DNA of 64,000 nt from Perkinsus olseni (Eukaryota > Perkinsozoa > Perkinsida > Perkinsidae): NCBI GenBank assembly GCA_013115135.1, contig JABANP010000124.1:61230-125229 (forward strand), given 5' to 3'. Below the pieces are notes generated by a model. The model searched no databases. It saw nothing but the letters and a program-made list of their open reading frames with translations, and was not told the origin of the DNA. How positions within the stretch are numbered: the stretch's first letter is position 1; each line of letters begins with the position of its first letter. Positions 1 through 14,100 of the stretch are shown piece by piece. Made by a program: the position numbers and the translations under genes.

Positions 1-193
1 CACAAAGCAGGAGTTTAGGTGAAAAGGTTCGTGAAAATGAGCCCTTTGATTGGATCTACTGCAAGCCAAGCCTGCCGCTCTAACATAGGCATTGAAAGAA
101 GTATTAAGAAAAGTCAATCGTCTGCCGAACAGCGTCGGCAATACAACAAATCTTCGAGACCCGGGTTCAATTCCCCCCAGAGACATTTCTCAG

Positions 194-3100
194 TCATTTA
201 TTGATAGATCCCGCACGCCTCAACGATGATATTGGTCTCTTGCTATGCGCCACCGACGGCCTAGTTTTAGCGGAGTGGAAGTTCGACCAGTTCGGGCCAC
301 GGTACAGCGCGGGGTTGGCCGACAGGGGTACGCAACGAGGCAAGACTGACGAAAAGCCTTGATGAGATGCTGACGTCAGGTAACTGAAATAAGAGAGAAC
401 TGCGGGAGGCGGTCTCGTTAAAGTATTGTGCGTATGATTCTCTAGAGTTGTCTCCGTGGCTACTATCCAAAGTTAAAGTCAAAATAATTGTTGATTCCCT
501 CGATCGGTTACCACTAGTTGGTGAATGGGTTATTGCGTTCTTACTCGATTACTGGCCGCAGGCTAGCACGCAACCAAGAAGACTAACCTGTCGATCACTG
601 CAGCTACGTCTCTTCCCTCCGCCAAGGCAGTGACTATGAGACTTGCTCCCCTTCTGCAGTCCCCAGCCGCGAATATCGGAGCCTCGGTGACCGCTCCTGT
701 AGCACTCGTGCCATTCACTGTGTACCTGAACGAGGTGGACACATCTATCAACTAAGAAAATCGATCAAACGGGCGCGCGCTAAATGCTCTATTACGTTCC
801 GTAATCGGCATCGAAACATCCTTCCTTGCGTGGAAGTGCTCCCTGGTCAACATTCTGATCTGGGCCAGTGAACCCCATAGCCAGAAGTGCAAGGTCGCAC
901 GGGTAGGTGTGTTCCGATCCTGACACAGACCGAGTAATCGATAGAGCTTTGCGACTGATGATGATCTGCACTGTCTACACAACACAATGGAGCTGCGCTC
1001 ATACTATTCATTCTATAATAGAATTTCTTTCAACTATCCCACCTTCTTCCTGCTCTATCTCGTTTGCTGCATTACTTGTTTACTCCCGAATTAATTTGGC
1101 AAATTTCGCGCCAGTGAAATTTTCGCTCGCCCATATATCAGTTTGTAGGCATGAAACGGTCACAGTTCTCAAAGAGTGTATTCATATCGTCGTGACGAAT
1201 GGCATGTTGACAAATCGAATTCAATCTCTCAGTAGTTGAGGCGACATTAGGTTTTTAGACTATATTCCAAATTAATTTGGAGCGCTGCACGAGTCAAATC
1301 TACTTGTGTTGTATCCCACAACGAGATGGTGCAGGTAATAGCAAGTTGTGGCTGAGATTCGCGACCAGCCTCAGGCATTCGAAAGCGTTGCGAGCAGCAA
1401 TGGTTGAAACCACAGCAAAAAGAACCTTTTGCTAACACCTCGTCAAGCACTACAATTGCTAATAATTCGTCGCGTGCTATGAGGCCAGTTTTTGTAAACG
1501 GGAGTGTTGGGACGGAGGGAAAAGCTGAAACTCACTCACACGTACTGTATCCATTACTCGTACGATATACTGGAAGCCCGAATCCGAACACTGCGTACAA
1601 AAAGGCAATCCCAAAAATTCGTTGATACTAAGAATGTTGCAATAAGATCTCTTAGCGTTCTCATCAAAAGGCTCGCGGGGCGACCAATACGGCTACTCAC
1701 CTTCGATCGGTTTGGTAGTCCTAGTAACTGGGTCGAAAGAGACCTGCACCGTTTCGATGCCCTTTAGCACGCCATCCTCACCAACGAACGCTCTGGATTG
1801 GACTTCATACTCACGAGGGTCCCTTGAATTCACGGCTTGAACCTAAAGTTGGAGAAGTGCCCCGACCGGGATTCGAACCGGGGGCCTCACTTCTTCATGA
1901 GCATACTCAACCCTATAGACATCCTCATCCCAGTAGGGCCATCTGCTCTTAGGTTTCGATCCGGCCTGGCAAACGGACACTTCGATGGGTGTGTGCCAGT
2001 TTAAAGTCCAACGCATGACGTGCTCAAGCGAAGGAGCTTCGCGACCAGACCGATAAACGATAATACTTTGCCGAAGGGTTGTCATAAGTATATCCCGCTG
2101 ACCCTATCTTGCTCCGATCAGAAGCTACGCTGGAGCTAAGCTAAGTGGCGGATGGCAAAAACCTGGTGTCGTGATCTCAATCGGGCGATCTCGAACAAGT
2201 CCAATTTACATCTGCGGTTGAGATCCTCACCCGAGTGTATCAGGATATATAGTGAGTCGCGAGACTCGGTGAGAATTTCACGAGGAACTGGTTTCTTGAA
2301 TTTTTTCGCGTTCAGCCTTTAAAATGAAAGCCACAACCCACGCGGAAGTTCAAGCAAGATAATATTATGCAAATATAATTCTAGCGGCATTCCGATACCA
2401 CAACTTCCGGAACTCCCGAGAGATTCGAATCGATGCTGAAATACAGAAGAAGACTTACTGGCCTTCGAGAAAACTGAAGCACGCTCTCTGCGCCCAGACG
2501 AATGGCCGTGGCAACACAATCAACGGCAGTGTCGCCGCCTCCGATAACCACCACCTTGCGGCCGGCGCAATCGATGAACCTGATCGAACGATCGTCACGC
2601 GCCACGAAATTACGGACTAAGCTCACTTCTCATCGTCATGTTCCGAGTCGAGCCAGCTCTTCTGGGATAGGGAAAGGAATTCCATAGCCTGAAAACTCAG
2701 ACTGCAGCGCCGTTGAGGTGTGAAAAATCGTGGAGAGCTCCCAACTTCACGATTGCGTTGCTCGTAATAAGGTGAAGTACTACTACGCCCAACTCGTCTG
2801 TCAGACTTCCAAAGGCATATTCGGACACTCTATGCACGCCTTAAAATCGGAACGATGAATGCGGAGAAGCGTACGTGCATGCTCAACGGAATTATAAATT
2901 TACTCGAGGTCGAACCAGCGCCTTTTACTGGTGCGCAGCGACGAACGAAGGCAATTCCGCCCGAGTCAAAGTCGAATCCGTCGGCAAGGCCCTCGCTTCG
3001 GCCCCGGTCCTGCTGCTAAGGCACATGCACAGGTCACCAATTAGCAATGACCCAACTAGCGAACCGAAAGACCCCGAGTTCAATCCCCAGCGCCAACTAA

Positions 3101-5135
3101 TGCGTTCAACTCCCACAGTCTGTCTCACGTCGCCTATTAGCAACAACCAAATGGCCTACCTGGTAGATGCCCTTGAGCTCGCGACCCGGTATTTTGGCCA
3201 GAGAGTCTCGAGACTGAGTAGCTCCAGTAGCCAACAGCACAGCATCGAAGGTGCTCCTTAGGGAGGACAGCGTGTTGGGTTCCACACCAACCTCAATATC
3301 TGAAGGCACACCGTTTGGAAAGAATCCAATAAGCGAAAGGTTTGTAGTGCCGGGCGCTGTTCAGAAGGGGTTTGCTCTCTTCGTTACTTCGTAGTCAAAC
3401 AGAGATGCTGAGAAGCTCACAAAATTTCGAATTTTGCACGATTTCGCCAAAACCACAGCCCTTGCACAGATAAGCACAGCGAAACTGAACCCTGTAATGA
3501 GCAACATAGCAGACAGATGATTGCAAGGGATATAGAAGACGGATTGATGATTGGAAGAAAATAGAGAAAATCGCGGAGCGGAGAACAGCGAGCGTGAACG
3601 AACCTGTCTCAAACTCGATGCCTTCCTGCTGGAGTATCTCAACTCGTCTCTGCACTTTATCGATCTTATCCAATTTCATGTTGGGAATGCCGTACACCAG
3701 CAGACCACCGATTCTGTCCGCTCTCTCGAATACAGTCACCTGAGCCGGAATAATTTCCGCATTCTTAATTCAGTAACGCGCTGGAGGTCATCGCAAACTG
3801 CTGCTTGGAAGCCACACCAACAAGGGAAGATAAGCACACAGACCAACAGACTAGTCGCAGCCATATCTTGCAATCTTGCGCTCACTTGCTCACCATTGTA
3901 TTGATGTGTGCGTAAATTCACAGTGCTCTGAAGGCCCGTATTAACGCTTAGTATACTACTGTCCCCTACAGAAGACTACTGAGTCGAGTTCTACATGTCA
4001 TATTCGGACATATTGGTCAAGTTGACCCGTCAAGCGTGACCAGGTCAACACTCGAGCGACGGCCATTCCCTCACGAAATCGGATGGAAGCTAGCATTGCT
4101 GACGCGTGTATGAGCAGTGTTCAGTCCCCTTACACTATGGCCGGCTTTGTTCAGCTGTGCGGCCGCAATCAGACCGGTCGGCCCGCTACCGACAATCGCC
4201 ACGGTTTTGTAGGTCCTGACCAAATTAGGAATTTCGTGGCGCGTGACGAGTCACACTCCCACCTAGTCAGAGGCGGCATCGGGTGGATCCATCCCTTCTG
4301 GAAGGCATGCTCAATGATCGCCAACTCGACGCTCTTGATGGTCACGGCTGGCTCGTTGATGCTCAGCACGCAGGCCTCTTCACACGGTGCCGGACAGGCC
4401 GTGCCAGTAAACTCCTGAAAGCATCGATGACGGGGATACCATGATGATCATCATTATAATGGAGAAGAGCGAATCAAAGTCCAACGCCGCAATCCGGCCA
4501 ATTCAGACTAGCATCGATGTATGCTTTTTTAAGAGGGAGTTGGTTAAGCAAGTCTACCGTGTCCGCGCTCAGACACGAGGGTGAAGCGGGCCTAAGAAAC
4601 TAAAGCTAGGCTTAGAGACTGAAGCACGCCTAAAGGACTAAGAATAAGACTTCTGGGGGTTGAGTTGACCCAGTGGGTCGTGATAGTATACTGCTAGCAC
4701 ACTGCCTTTTCAATTATACTTCTGTCCGTTCTGTAAGAGTTGTTATGAACGCGTCTGGTGTAAAAGACTAAGAATAAGATCTTGGAAAGCGGATCCGGAT
4801 CCGCGTGAACGAGAGGACCAAGTCAACTAGGCTTCTCTGCAGAAGGGTGACACGTTCCGCTAATATGTGAAAACCACCACGGAGCGATAATCCCTCGGCA
4901 TTTGCCGACCGGAACGCATCTTATGTTGAAGCGTGCTCACCGGGAAATTATTCGTGTCCAGCAGCCTATCCAAAGCGAGCTTCCACTGTCCCTCGTAGAC
5001 GAGTTGGTTAAAAGTTGGTATTCGGTTGCCCAGTGGACATCCGCCTCCGCCATTGTTCGGATAGTGGCACGTGGGAGTGCCGCAGTCCATACACCTGGCG
5101 GTCTGGGTCGTGAGAAGCTGGTCATACCTAGGCAA
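194..5135 (-). CDS. GLT1: GLT1 part 3: NAD(P)H-oxidising beta domain (GltD-like)
   Basis: This is the fused beta subunit that passes electrons from NAD(P)H through FAD and 4Fe-4S clusters. It opens with [21 protein letters not shown] and [11 protein letters not shown] (the 4Fe-4S ligand motif). Next come [20 protein letters not shown], the first dinucleotide fold [22 protein letters not shown] (split by an intron), [30 protein letters not shown], the second fold [16 protein letters not shown], and the C-terminal [20 protein letters not shown] with a conserved end-of-protein pattern. Introns 2580-2626 and 4216-4262 are both 47 nt and each contains the repeated 18-bp core; intron 1843-1890 contains a tRNA T-arm. 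The C-terminal exon (about 380 down to 194) is inferred from splice phase only. Confidence 0.9.
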
Positions 5136-8100
5136 AAAAGCGATAAAAAAGCCGGGCGCCAGGATTCGAACCTACAGTCTCGATCGATGCGGCTTCTTGC
5201 TGTAAATTTCCTCCCAGTCCAGGACTCTGGATTTCGCGGCGCGCGAAATAGTCGGATTCCGTCTCGAATAGAGCTTGAACCCAGCTCGCTTGTCAGGGAA
5301 GGCCACGCTGGCTGGTCGAGGATCTGATAAGCAAAATCTTGATATCTTGCAGTCTTGCAATTCCTCAACGCCTGCCTTACCAGCAACTTCCCTTCCGTGA
5401 GCCGCGACATCCTCGATATCAACGGAACTCCTGGCCGACTTTGGCCCTCTCCAATTCGCCAGAAGGCTTCCTTGAGTGCCCGCCAGCCTCCGCTTCGTAC
5501 TGCCTCTTGGCCAAGGTCCTCACCGCCGGGGTCAACGGATCCCCAGCGCCAGGATTCTGAAGGGAGGCGGCAGCACGCTATGATCTGATACCGTCCATTT
5601 CCGAACGAGAGTCATTTTGATGATGGCGCTCTCTGCTTCACAGTAGAACTCGGAGTTCAATGAAATTCAACAACGCAAAGGAAATTTATAAGAAATTATG
5701 GAAGGATTTAACGTCCAGGGATTTCAAAGGAGAGAAAAGAGAAGGATTTCCAAGCCCGATGCTTTTGCATCTGAGGGGATGCGGGAGCACGCAACGATTG
5801 GATACAATCAAAGATCTCCGAGCGAAGACCAAACTCGATAATGGCGCTCCTCGCATGACATGGTGACTCGGTACTAAACGAAATTTATAGGATTTTTCAC
5901 AAAGAATTTATATGCAGACATTTCCGAAATTCATTTACATCTCAGTCCTGAGCTATCGAGATCCACCTGCAAACTCACCTTCTTGAGTCCCTCCGTGAAC
6001 CTCTTCCACTGGTTGGGAAATTGCTCGGCCAAGAAGCGATCCAGATCGACTCCCCGAAGGAGGTCCTTGGAGCCTTTATAATGGCCCTTCCTCCACATGC
6101 GATACCTACAGGGCCCCGCCTTTATTAAACCGCAAGACTTTGAGTTGTGTCAGAATGAGCGAGACTACTGGGCTACACACCCCCTGTTCAGTAAACTAAT
6201 TGGTTTATTGAACAGCCCCACTGTCTTCCATTATCTGATTCCTGTTATACTCTGTATCCACTACTTATCTTACTTATCAGAAAGGTACGTCGATGGTGCT
6301 AGTCTAACTAAGCCGTACTGTCGTAGGCGTTGGACTTCAAACTCACACGAACTACTCATCTATCACATTCACTCTGTTCTACAGATGAGTGCGGGTCCAG
6401 TTCCAGAGTTGGTTTATTAAACGGCCCCGCTGCCTTTCATCAGTTTATTCCTATGACACTCTTGGTTCACACAGTGTGTCCTTTGGTCGTGCTACGAAAG
6501 AAAGCCTTACCCCATTCGGAATGCCCTGGCCATTCCCCGGCCAGACGCCACACTTTGCAGCAGGTCGCCAACATTGTCTTTCGGGACGTCGCCCAATCCC
6601 AAAGCCTCCAGCGTGTGGTCCTCCTTCCCATCCACCGTACTCCTCCAGAGGTTATACCGTGCTATGATCTGATGGAAGAGTGGTATTAATTAATCTCAAT
6701 TCATAATTATATAATCACAATTTAGGTGTGTCGGGCGCACCGGCATGAAGGTCCTCAGGAAGCGATCCCGACAACCCTCAGATCATCTTTGCAGGAGAAG
6801 GCGAACAATGAGATAATCACATCCTCGTATGCACCCCATCCAAAACATCACGTCTAACGATAAGCATAGTACTCACACTAGCTACATAAGGAACAGCTCA
6901 CAAAAGAGTCATTAGAGGCACGCATGCAGAGTCCTCGCCTCCATGAGAGTTAGTCTCAGTAGCAAAACTCACGCTTTTCGCGGAGGTCTTCGTACTGACG
7001 CATGAGCGGCGCATATTCTCGAAGTCATTGAGGATGCCAGCGGCCACGGTGCTGCCAGTCTTCACATGCTCCACGATCGCCTCTTTCAGCACGCGCTTGT
7101 ACTCGTGGGGGAATACCTGTTGAACAGAAGCAACGTCGCGCGCCACTAAATTACCACGGCCGAGCGGTACCACAGAGAGGGGTGCGGACCAGCTTCGGCG
7201 AGGGGATAAGGGATCAGGCCATGGCCGATCTGTGAATGCCATCGGTTACCTTGGTGAATCGCTCGATAGAGTTGGCCCAGTCAGCGAGGAGCCGTGCAGC
7301 TTTCGGTGAACCCGTCCTTTTAAGATGCTCCGAGAGAAGAGCTTTGAGTGCCACTCTGACAAAGAAGGAGTTGAAGGAGTCGCCTGTTCTGGTAACGTTA
7401 AATATGCTCACGAACTTCCATAATAAAGTCAAGAAACTTTGAAATGCTACACACGGGAGACAGGCAGATTCAGTCGTCGAATAGGGAGCTCAGGATGCCG
7501 ACCAGAGGGGACCGTCGGGCAGGGGAATCCTACTTATCTTCACCAGCATCTCCTCCGAGGGGGTCGAGGTACACAGTTTGCTTGTTGCAGTTGTCGTGGT
7601 CCAAGTCCAGTACGTATGCTAAGCCTCCAGACATGCCTATCATGGGGAACGCACTGTTCGTGAGAACTACATAGTCTCCGCCAAGTAACACTCCAAGATG
7701 ACATACTCGAGCACTGCTGAGCGACAATTACTGGGTGAGTCTCGAGTGGGCGCTGACCAACGAGATCATTTCACTGAAGATCGCTCTCAAGATCGAAAGT
7801 CGTGAACGTCCTGCGATCACGCTGGACTATGTGAGATGAAGGAAGGGAAGTAGAATTGGGAGAGCCCCATGGAACGCCTGCCTGCTGCAAAGTTGCGCCC
7901 GGTAGTGCCAAGGACGACAACAACTCCTCGAGTCATGTACTCGCAGCCATGATCGCCGCAGCCCTCGACGACTGCCACTGCCCCACTGTTACGTACAGCA
8001 AATCTGAAGCGATATGCATCCGGAAAGCCTCAATCGAACCAATTTACCTGTCACCAGCTTGACCGTTCACGAAGAGCCTTCCACCGGTAGCACCATAAAG

Positions 8101-11100
8101 ACAGGCGTTGCCGACAATGACGTTATCTTCCGGGCGGAACTCGGGAGCACAGGGCTTCGGCGGGCGCTGAGCGATGCAGATGGAGGAGTATAATGAGCAA
8201 CGTGGAAATGTGCTCCGGTGGCTCAATGGATAGAGCGTTGGACTTCTAATCCAAAGGTTGCGGGTTCGAGTCCCGCCTGGAGTAACTAAACCTTACTATG
8301 TCAACATCTCCTCCACAAAGACCCTTTCCAACATAATCGTTCGCTTCTCCTTCTAGTGAAAAAGATACTCCCTTCATCAGCCACGACCCAAACGATTGTC
8401 CAGCACTTCCAGAGAATAGGACGAGCAATGATCCTGTAGGAGAAGAGAGACATACTACGTACTGGCCGTAGATTGTCACGAGCGCTAGTCAGGCAATTGG
8501 TGCATGCATATACTGGTGCAAAGTGTGCACCGCACACACGTGTAGTTGTGCAGCGTCACGCTGCAACTCACGTGTGAACTCAGCTCACTGAACTGTCAAG
8601 CAACCGCTCAGCGTGAACTGTTCACACAGTGCCGTGCAGGTTAGTGTCAATACAATTCCCAACAACAATCAACGGACAGTCATCTAATTTCCTGGGATAC
8701 CGAACTGCAGCATACCGAAACCATGTTCGAAGGTCGAAGTCCTTGCCTGATATCGCGAGTCGTGCTTCCATGTCTACGCGGCAAGCTGCTTGAACATCGC
8801 TCTAGTCCCAGTACGACTACTTCTACAGACTTCACGAGTCACACAGCGGCAAACTTCGTTGACAGGCCCATCTCATTAACGACAGCGACGGGATTCCATC
8901 TTGCGCGGGCAGAGCCCAGTGGGTTTCGGGTCCACCTCCTTGACCCCTCAGACACGCTATTCCGCATGCCAGTAGCCGGCCAATTCGAGGGAGATCATCT
9001 TACAACTTCATAGACAACTCAATAACGACAGCGGCAGGATTCGAACCTGCGCGGGCAGAGCCCAGTGGATTTCTAGTCCACCTCCTTAACCACTCGGACA
9101 CGCTGTCTTGCGCATTACGAGATGGCCAGTGCGCAAAAGATCAGCCTGCAACTCCGTGAACAACTCCCAACAACGACAGCGGCAGGATTCGAACCTGCGC
9201 GGGCAAAGCCCAGTGGATTTCTAGTCCACCTCCTTAACCACTCGGACACGCTGTCTCACGCACTGCGAGATGGCCAGTGCGCCGTAGATCAGCGTGTAAC
9301 TTCGTAGACAACCGTCAGCCTTGCGCGAACAGGGGCCCATGAACTCCTGGTCTACCTTTCTAATCATCCAGGCGGCCTTACCAACCCTCGTATTCGGGAG
9401 ATGCCTTTTCAAGCTCCAGGGATGGCCGCTTACGAACAACCCGCCAATCGCAAAGTTTAGCAGAAAATAGATGGATTATAATGGAATCGACGATTCTTTC
9501 CAGCGATCCACAACGGTGATTCAGTTTGACCGTTAATTCAGATGGACTGTTGGCACCGGGAGCATCGCCATCAGAGTTAAACGATGGAGCAGACTCACCC
9601 TCAGGGAGTCCAGCTGATCCTCGCTGTTTGGCGATCTCATAGGAAAGACGAGCGCCGACGGTGCGATCACTGTTGTTGATGAGGATTGGGTCCTTTATCT
9701 GAGCAAAAGACGTAAGGGGATCTATAGAATGGCTGAATAGTGAAAAGCAGAAATCAACCTAAAGTACTAGAGCGCATCACTCTGCTCGCCGACGTCGTTC
9801 TCGCATATGGGCGTTTCGACAACATTAATCGTTAAGACCGTGCTCCGTACCGCCACTGTAAGGTCCCTGTCGTCTCCCGCAATCATAGCCCTCGCTCGAG
9901 CAAGAATACGCTCATCAAGATCCTCAGCCAGCGAAGCTCGCGACTCTGGTGAACCAGCAACCGTCGACTCAGTAACAGATGCATCCTCGAGCTGCCTTCT
10001 GAAAAACCAATCCATCGAGTCCTAGATCCAACCTCTCACCAGAATGCCCACCTTCCCAGCTGCGAGTCTCCTCTCCTCCATGCATCCCAGGTTGGCTTCA
10101 GCATGTCCGACAAATCGATCTCAGCTGTTTTTCTATTCTCGCGCACAACAGACTTCATGCGAAGTAGATCGGTTCGGCCAATCAAGTCCTGAAGAGCCAT
10201 CTTCATCCGGTGATCGACAACCGACAACGAAGTCGCCAAACCGGCGTCACGAAGCGTGAAGTACCGAGCCGAGGCAACAACAAGCCCAGCAGCTGAATGC
10301 CATTTGGTCAACCCAAGTGATAAGGCTGGACCGGATGGTAATAATTGTGGCCCAACATTGTCAATGGAAGAGGTACCAATGGTCGAGATGGTACCGTACC
10401 ATCTCGACCACACGAAGCCTTTCAACACAAAAATGCAAATCCTATAATTTTTCACAGATCCAGCTCATATCATTTCATTGGCCTCGTCTTACAATCTTTC
10501 GAACGTACAATCCTAGCACGCGAAAGGATCTCCCAGTACTACCTGGAATCGCTTTATGCCAAGCCTGGCCATGATCTGCCTAACTTCCCCAGCCATCAGC
10601 CAGAGAAAGTTCACCAGATGCTCGGGCTGGCCAGCGAACTTCTTCACCAACTCGGGGTCCTGGGTTGCAATGCCCACAGGGCAGGTATTAAGGTGACATT
10701 TACGCATCATCACGCAACCCGAGAGTTATCATCGGCACCTAAACGTGGGGAGCACTACGAATCTTCAAGTTCCCACCGAACGACAGCGCCCCCTCGGAAT
10801 GCCACAGACGATGATGCGTGCCCCCCAATACAGTAGTCATGGCGATTTCGTCGCTCCCCAGAAGTCCCGCATACACCACATCACGGGCCGTTCTGATCTG
10901 ACCATCAGCCTGCAGAACCACTCGATCACGAAGGCCATTCAAAACCAGGACCTGAGTTCGGCTGCATAGAAGAAGGCGCGCAAAGAACTCGACAGCACCT
11001 GATGCGACTCGGCCAAGCCCAGCTCCCATGGCCCTCCAGCGTGCTTGATGCTAGTCCACTTCGCTGCACCAGTCCCGCCATTGTTGCCCGAAATAACGAC

Positions 11101-14100
11101 ATGTCCGGCACCGCCCTTGACCAAGCCGGCGGCGATAATGCCTACTCCGATCTTGGACACTAACTTGAGCGATATCCTGGCAGTTGGGTTGGTCTGAGCA
11201 AACCAACGATGATCTACAGAGGAAGTTCGTGAGATACACCACGGGCTATTCTTTAAAACATACGCCCTGCTGGCCCAATGGATAAGGCGCCACCCTCCTA
11301 AGGTGGAGATTCCGGGTTCGATCCCCGGGTAGGGTAATTTTGCAGAACCGACTCCATTCGTTTCATTGGTTCCAGCGCAGGGCTCTAAAGCAATCACCCC
11401 CTAGCCCCACATGTTTCAAATCCGATATCAACTGAGCAACATCCTCAATGCTGTACATATCGTGATGGGGCGGAGGGGATATCAATCCAACTCCCGGAGT
11501 CGACTTGCGAATCTCCGCGATGGCACCAACGACTTTATAACCCGGCAGCTCACCACCTTCCCCTGGTTTAGCTCCCTGACAAAGTGAAGGGAGTTCGAAC
11601 ACACACAATGACGACAGTATACGAGCACGTGAAGCGGGGCATGCGCCTCGAACACTCCTCAGGTACGGGGAACCACCGACCTGAGCAAGTTTGATCTGGA
11701 TTTCATCGGCGTCGGCTAAGTATGCCGCAGTAACGCCGAAGCGTCCAGATGCCACTTGCTTGATGCGGGAGCGTGTCTCATTCTCTTCGCCGAATCTGAA
11801 ACACGGAACAATTGATCTCGTGAGATAGCGAGAATTTCGTGGCGCGTGACGGGAGAGTACCTGGCCTCATCCTCTCCTCCCTCCCCCGTGTTGGATCTTC
11901 CACCAAGGGAGTTCATCGCCGCAGCCAATGTTTCATGCGTCGGTGCCGAGATGGCTCCGAACGAGACGGCACCTGTAGCCACTCCAATTGCGTTGGTCCG
12001 GCTCAGTACCACAATTTCCCCTTTTCGCAGCGACTGTATCTCAGAGTCTCATTCAGCCACATTCAAGCATGCCCAAGTTTCTAACCTTTCTCGAGGTAGC
12101 CACCCGTAGAACTCACCCGTGCAAAAGCGCTTGACAATCTCCGACTCAGTTTCGACAGATTCGACAGGGATCGGGGTGCACTTGTCGTAGCAGATCTCCA
12201 GAAGGCCTCGAAGTTCACACTCGTCGACCAGGGCGTTTTCCCACTCCTCATACTCCTTATATGCCACTGGCGAGTCCTTGCGCGCCGACTCCTACAGCCG
12301 GACGCAGGTTCAAATCCCGCACTCGTCAGTTCTCCGCAATTTTTCCAAACCGACCCACCTGAATCTTCGCTATAACGTCAGGGAGCGTTCATGTGAAGCT
12401 CCGAAGAGTTGCCGACGGAGCGGAAGTGATACATCCCCATCTCCGGAAGAACGTGGCGACTCGTCTCAGCGTCGACCAGTGGAGGCAACGGTCGGGAAGG
12501 ATACGCCTAATTACGTGGCGAGTGACGATTACGTTCGGCGAACACACGTGAACATCTCGGCGAATCGGAGTGCAGACGCAAACACTGTCAAGATACTTTC
12601 TAAGCAGTGTCGACCGACCCGATTCGGGTCACCCGAATTCTCTCGAATTTCACCACCCATCGGCCAACCGCTTTAATTCATCTCAGAACCTTAGGCTAAC
12701 GAGAAAAGTGAAAGCTCACATTGGTGTGCAGCCTTAAGGCGTCTTCCTGTAGAGCTCGGAAGCCTACTCCTCCGAGGGACGACATACAGGCGTCGAAGCA
12801 GAGATTCTTGACGTCAGCGGCAAGGCCGATACACTGGAAGAGCTGAGCTCCCTTGTAGCTGGACAGGCAGGAGATGCCCATCTTCGACATAACCTAGAAA
12901 GGAGTGCACTGTTATCGCATCCTGCCAATAGTGCGGAGTGGGTGTCCCAACTGCGACGAGAAGCATAACACGCGCCCTGCTGGCCCAATGGATAAGGCGC
13001 CACCCTCCTAAGGTGGAGATTCCGGGTTCGATCCCCGGGTAGGGGTATTTTTCACAACTACCCCCACCAGTACTGTAGTTCATCGCGTCTATCGCCCACC
13101 TTAAGTATGCCAGCATGTGTGGCTGCCCTGTAGTTCTTCACCATTTTATTCAAGCTCAGCTCAGACAGAGCCGAGTCCTTCCCCGCACCAGTGCTCGTCG
13201 GGCGTACTCTGAAACCACCACCATTCACGACAGGCCGAGCAAATCTCAAGTGTGTCTCCCACCGCGAACACGACTCGACCTACCGAGTCAGTGCAGCGTA
13301 GGCCAAGTACGGGTAAATAGCGTCGGCACCAAACGCAAGCAGGCAGCACATTTGGTGTATCGACGACACCGAACCAACCTGAAGCTCGAAGATGATCCCT
13401 CAAATACGGCGGCTTATTCGAAAGCCATGACATTTCCATAAATTGCGTATATTGATTTCGCTATTGGACGTAAATGCGTGCAAAAATGCCGACCGATAGC
13501 GAAAGTCGAATCTCTCACACGAACGACTTTTCGCGAATCTCACTAGAGAGCGAACAAGCCAATGAGCTCACCCGAAAAATCAATACTTCAATCCGGACCT
13601 ATTCACTTTCGTTCTAGACTGGGGCTTACCTCAGCAATAATAGCGGTCTGGCTTCTCAAACGACTCTTGATCAGATGATGATGAACCGCGCTCCCACTGC
13701 GAGGAGGGCGTCAACGGGGACTCTGCTGGGACCTGAGATGCATCACCTGCATTCAAGGGACTCGCGTGGCTGTGAGCTGATAGCCCGGCTTGGACTTTCA
13801 CCGATAAACTAATTTCCTCGGAGGCTCTACGAGCAGATCGATAAAGTAATTACGAGGTTGGCATCGTCATGATCACTCGAGGCCGAGCTTGCCAGCAAGA
13901 CACTTCAGAGCCGAAGAATCTCACCTGCCCGCCGGTCGCAGAGGATCAGAATCCCCGCGCCATCATGGACGGCCGCCTCAGCCTCCTCACAAATATCATG
14001 GATTCTCGACTCCAGAGCGCAAGCACCGGAGAAATCTCGCAAAGCTGAGAAGGAAGGACGGAGGTCGCGGGTTCGATACCGGCATGCGGCAACTTTTCCA

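Larger units (their letters stand above)
8881..9380. repeat. Tandem array of about 148-bp tRNA-Ser units
   Basis: Four units follow one another inside a single GLT1 intron; the two middle units are intact and the outer two decayed. Spacer blocks repeat together with the tRNA, so the unit is the tRNA plus flank. Confidence 0.85.

Noticed and set aside
4791..4806. GCGGATCCGGATCCGC palindrome as a footprint
   Set aside because: It is an even palindrome made of two GGATCC sites and lacks the 1-nt centre and 8-mer pair.
8881..9380. CRISPR-like regular repeat
   Set aside because: The regular units are tRNA-Ser genes plus flank, in an intron of a eukaryotic gene.
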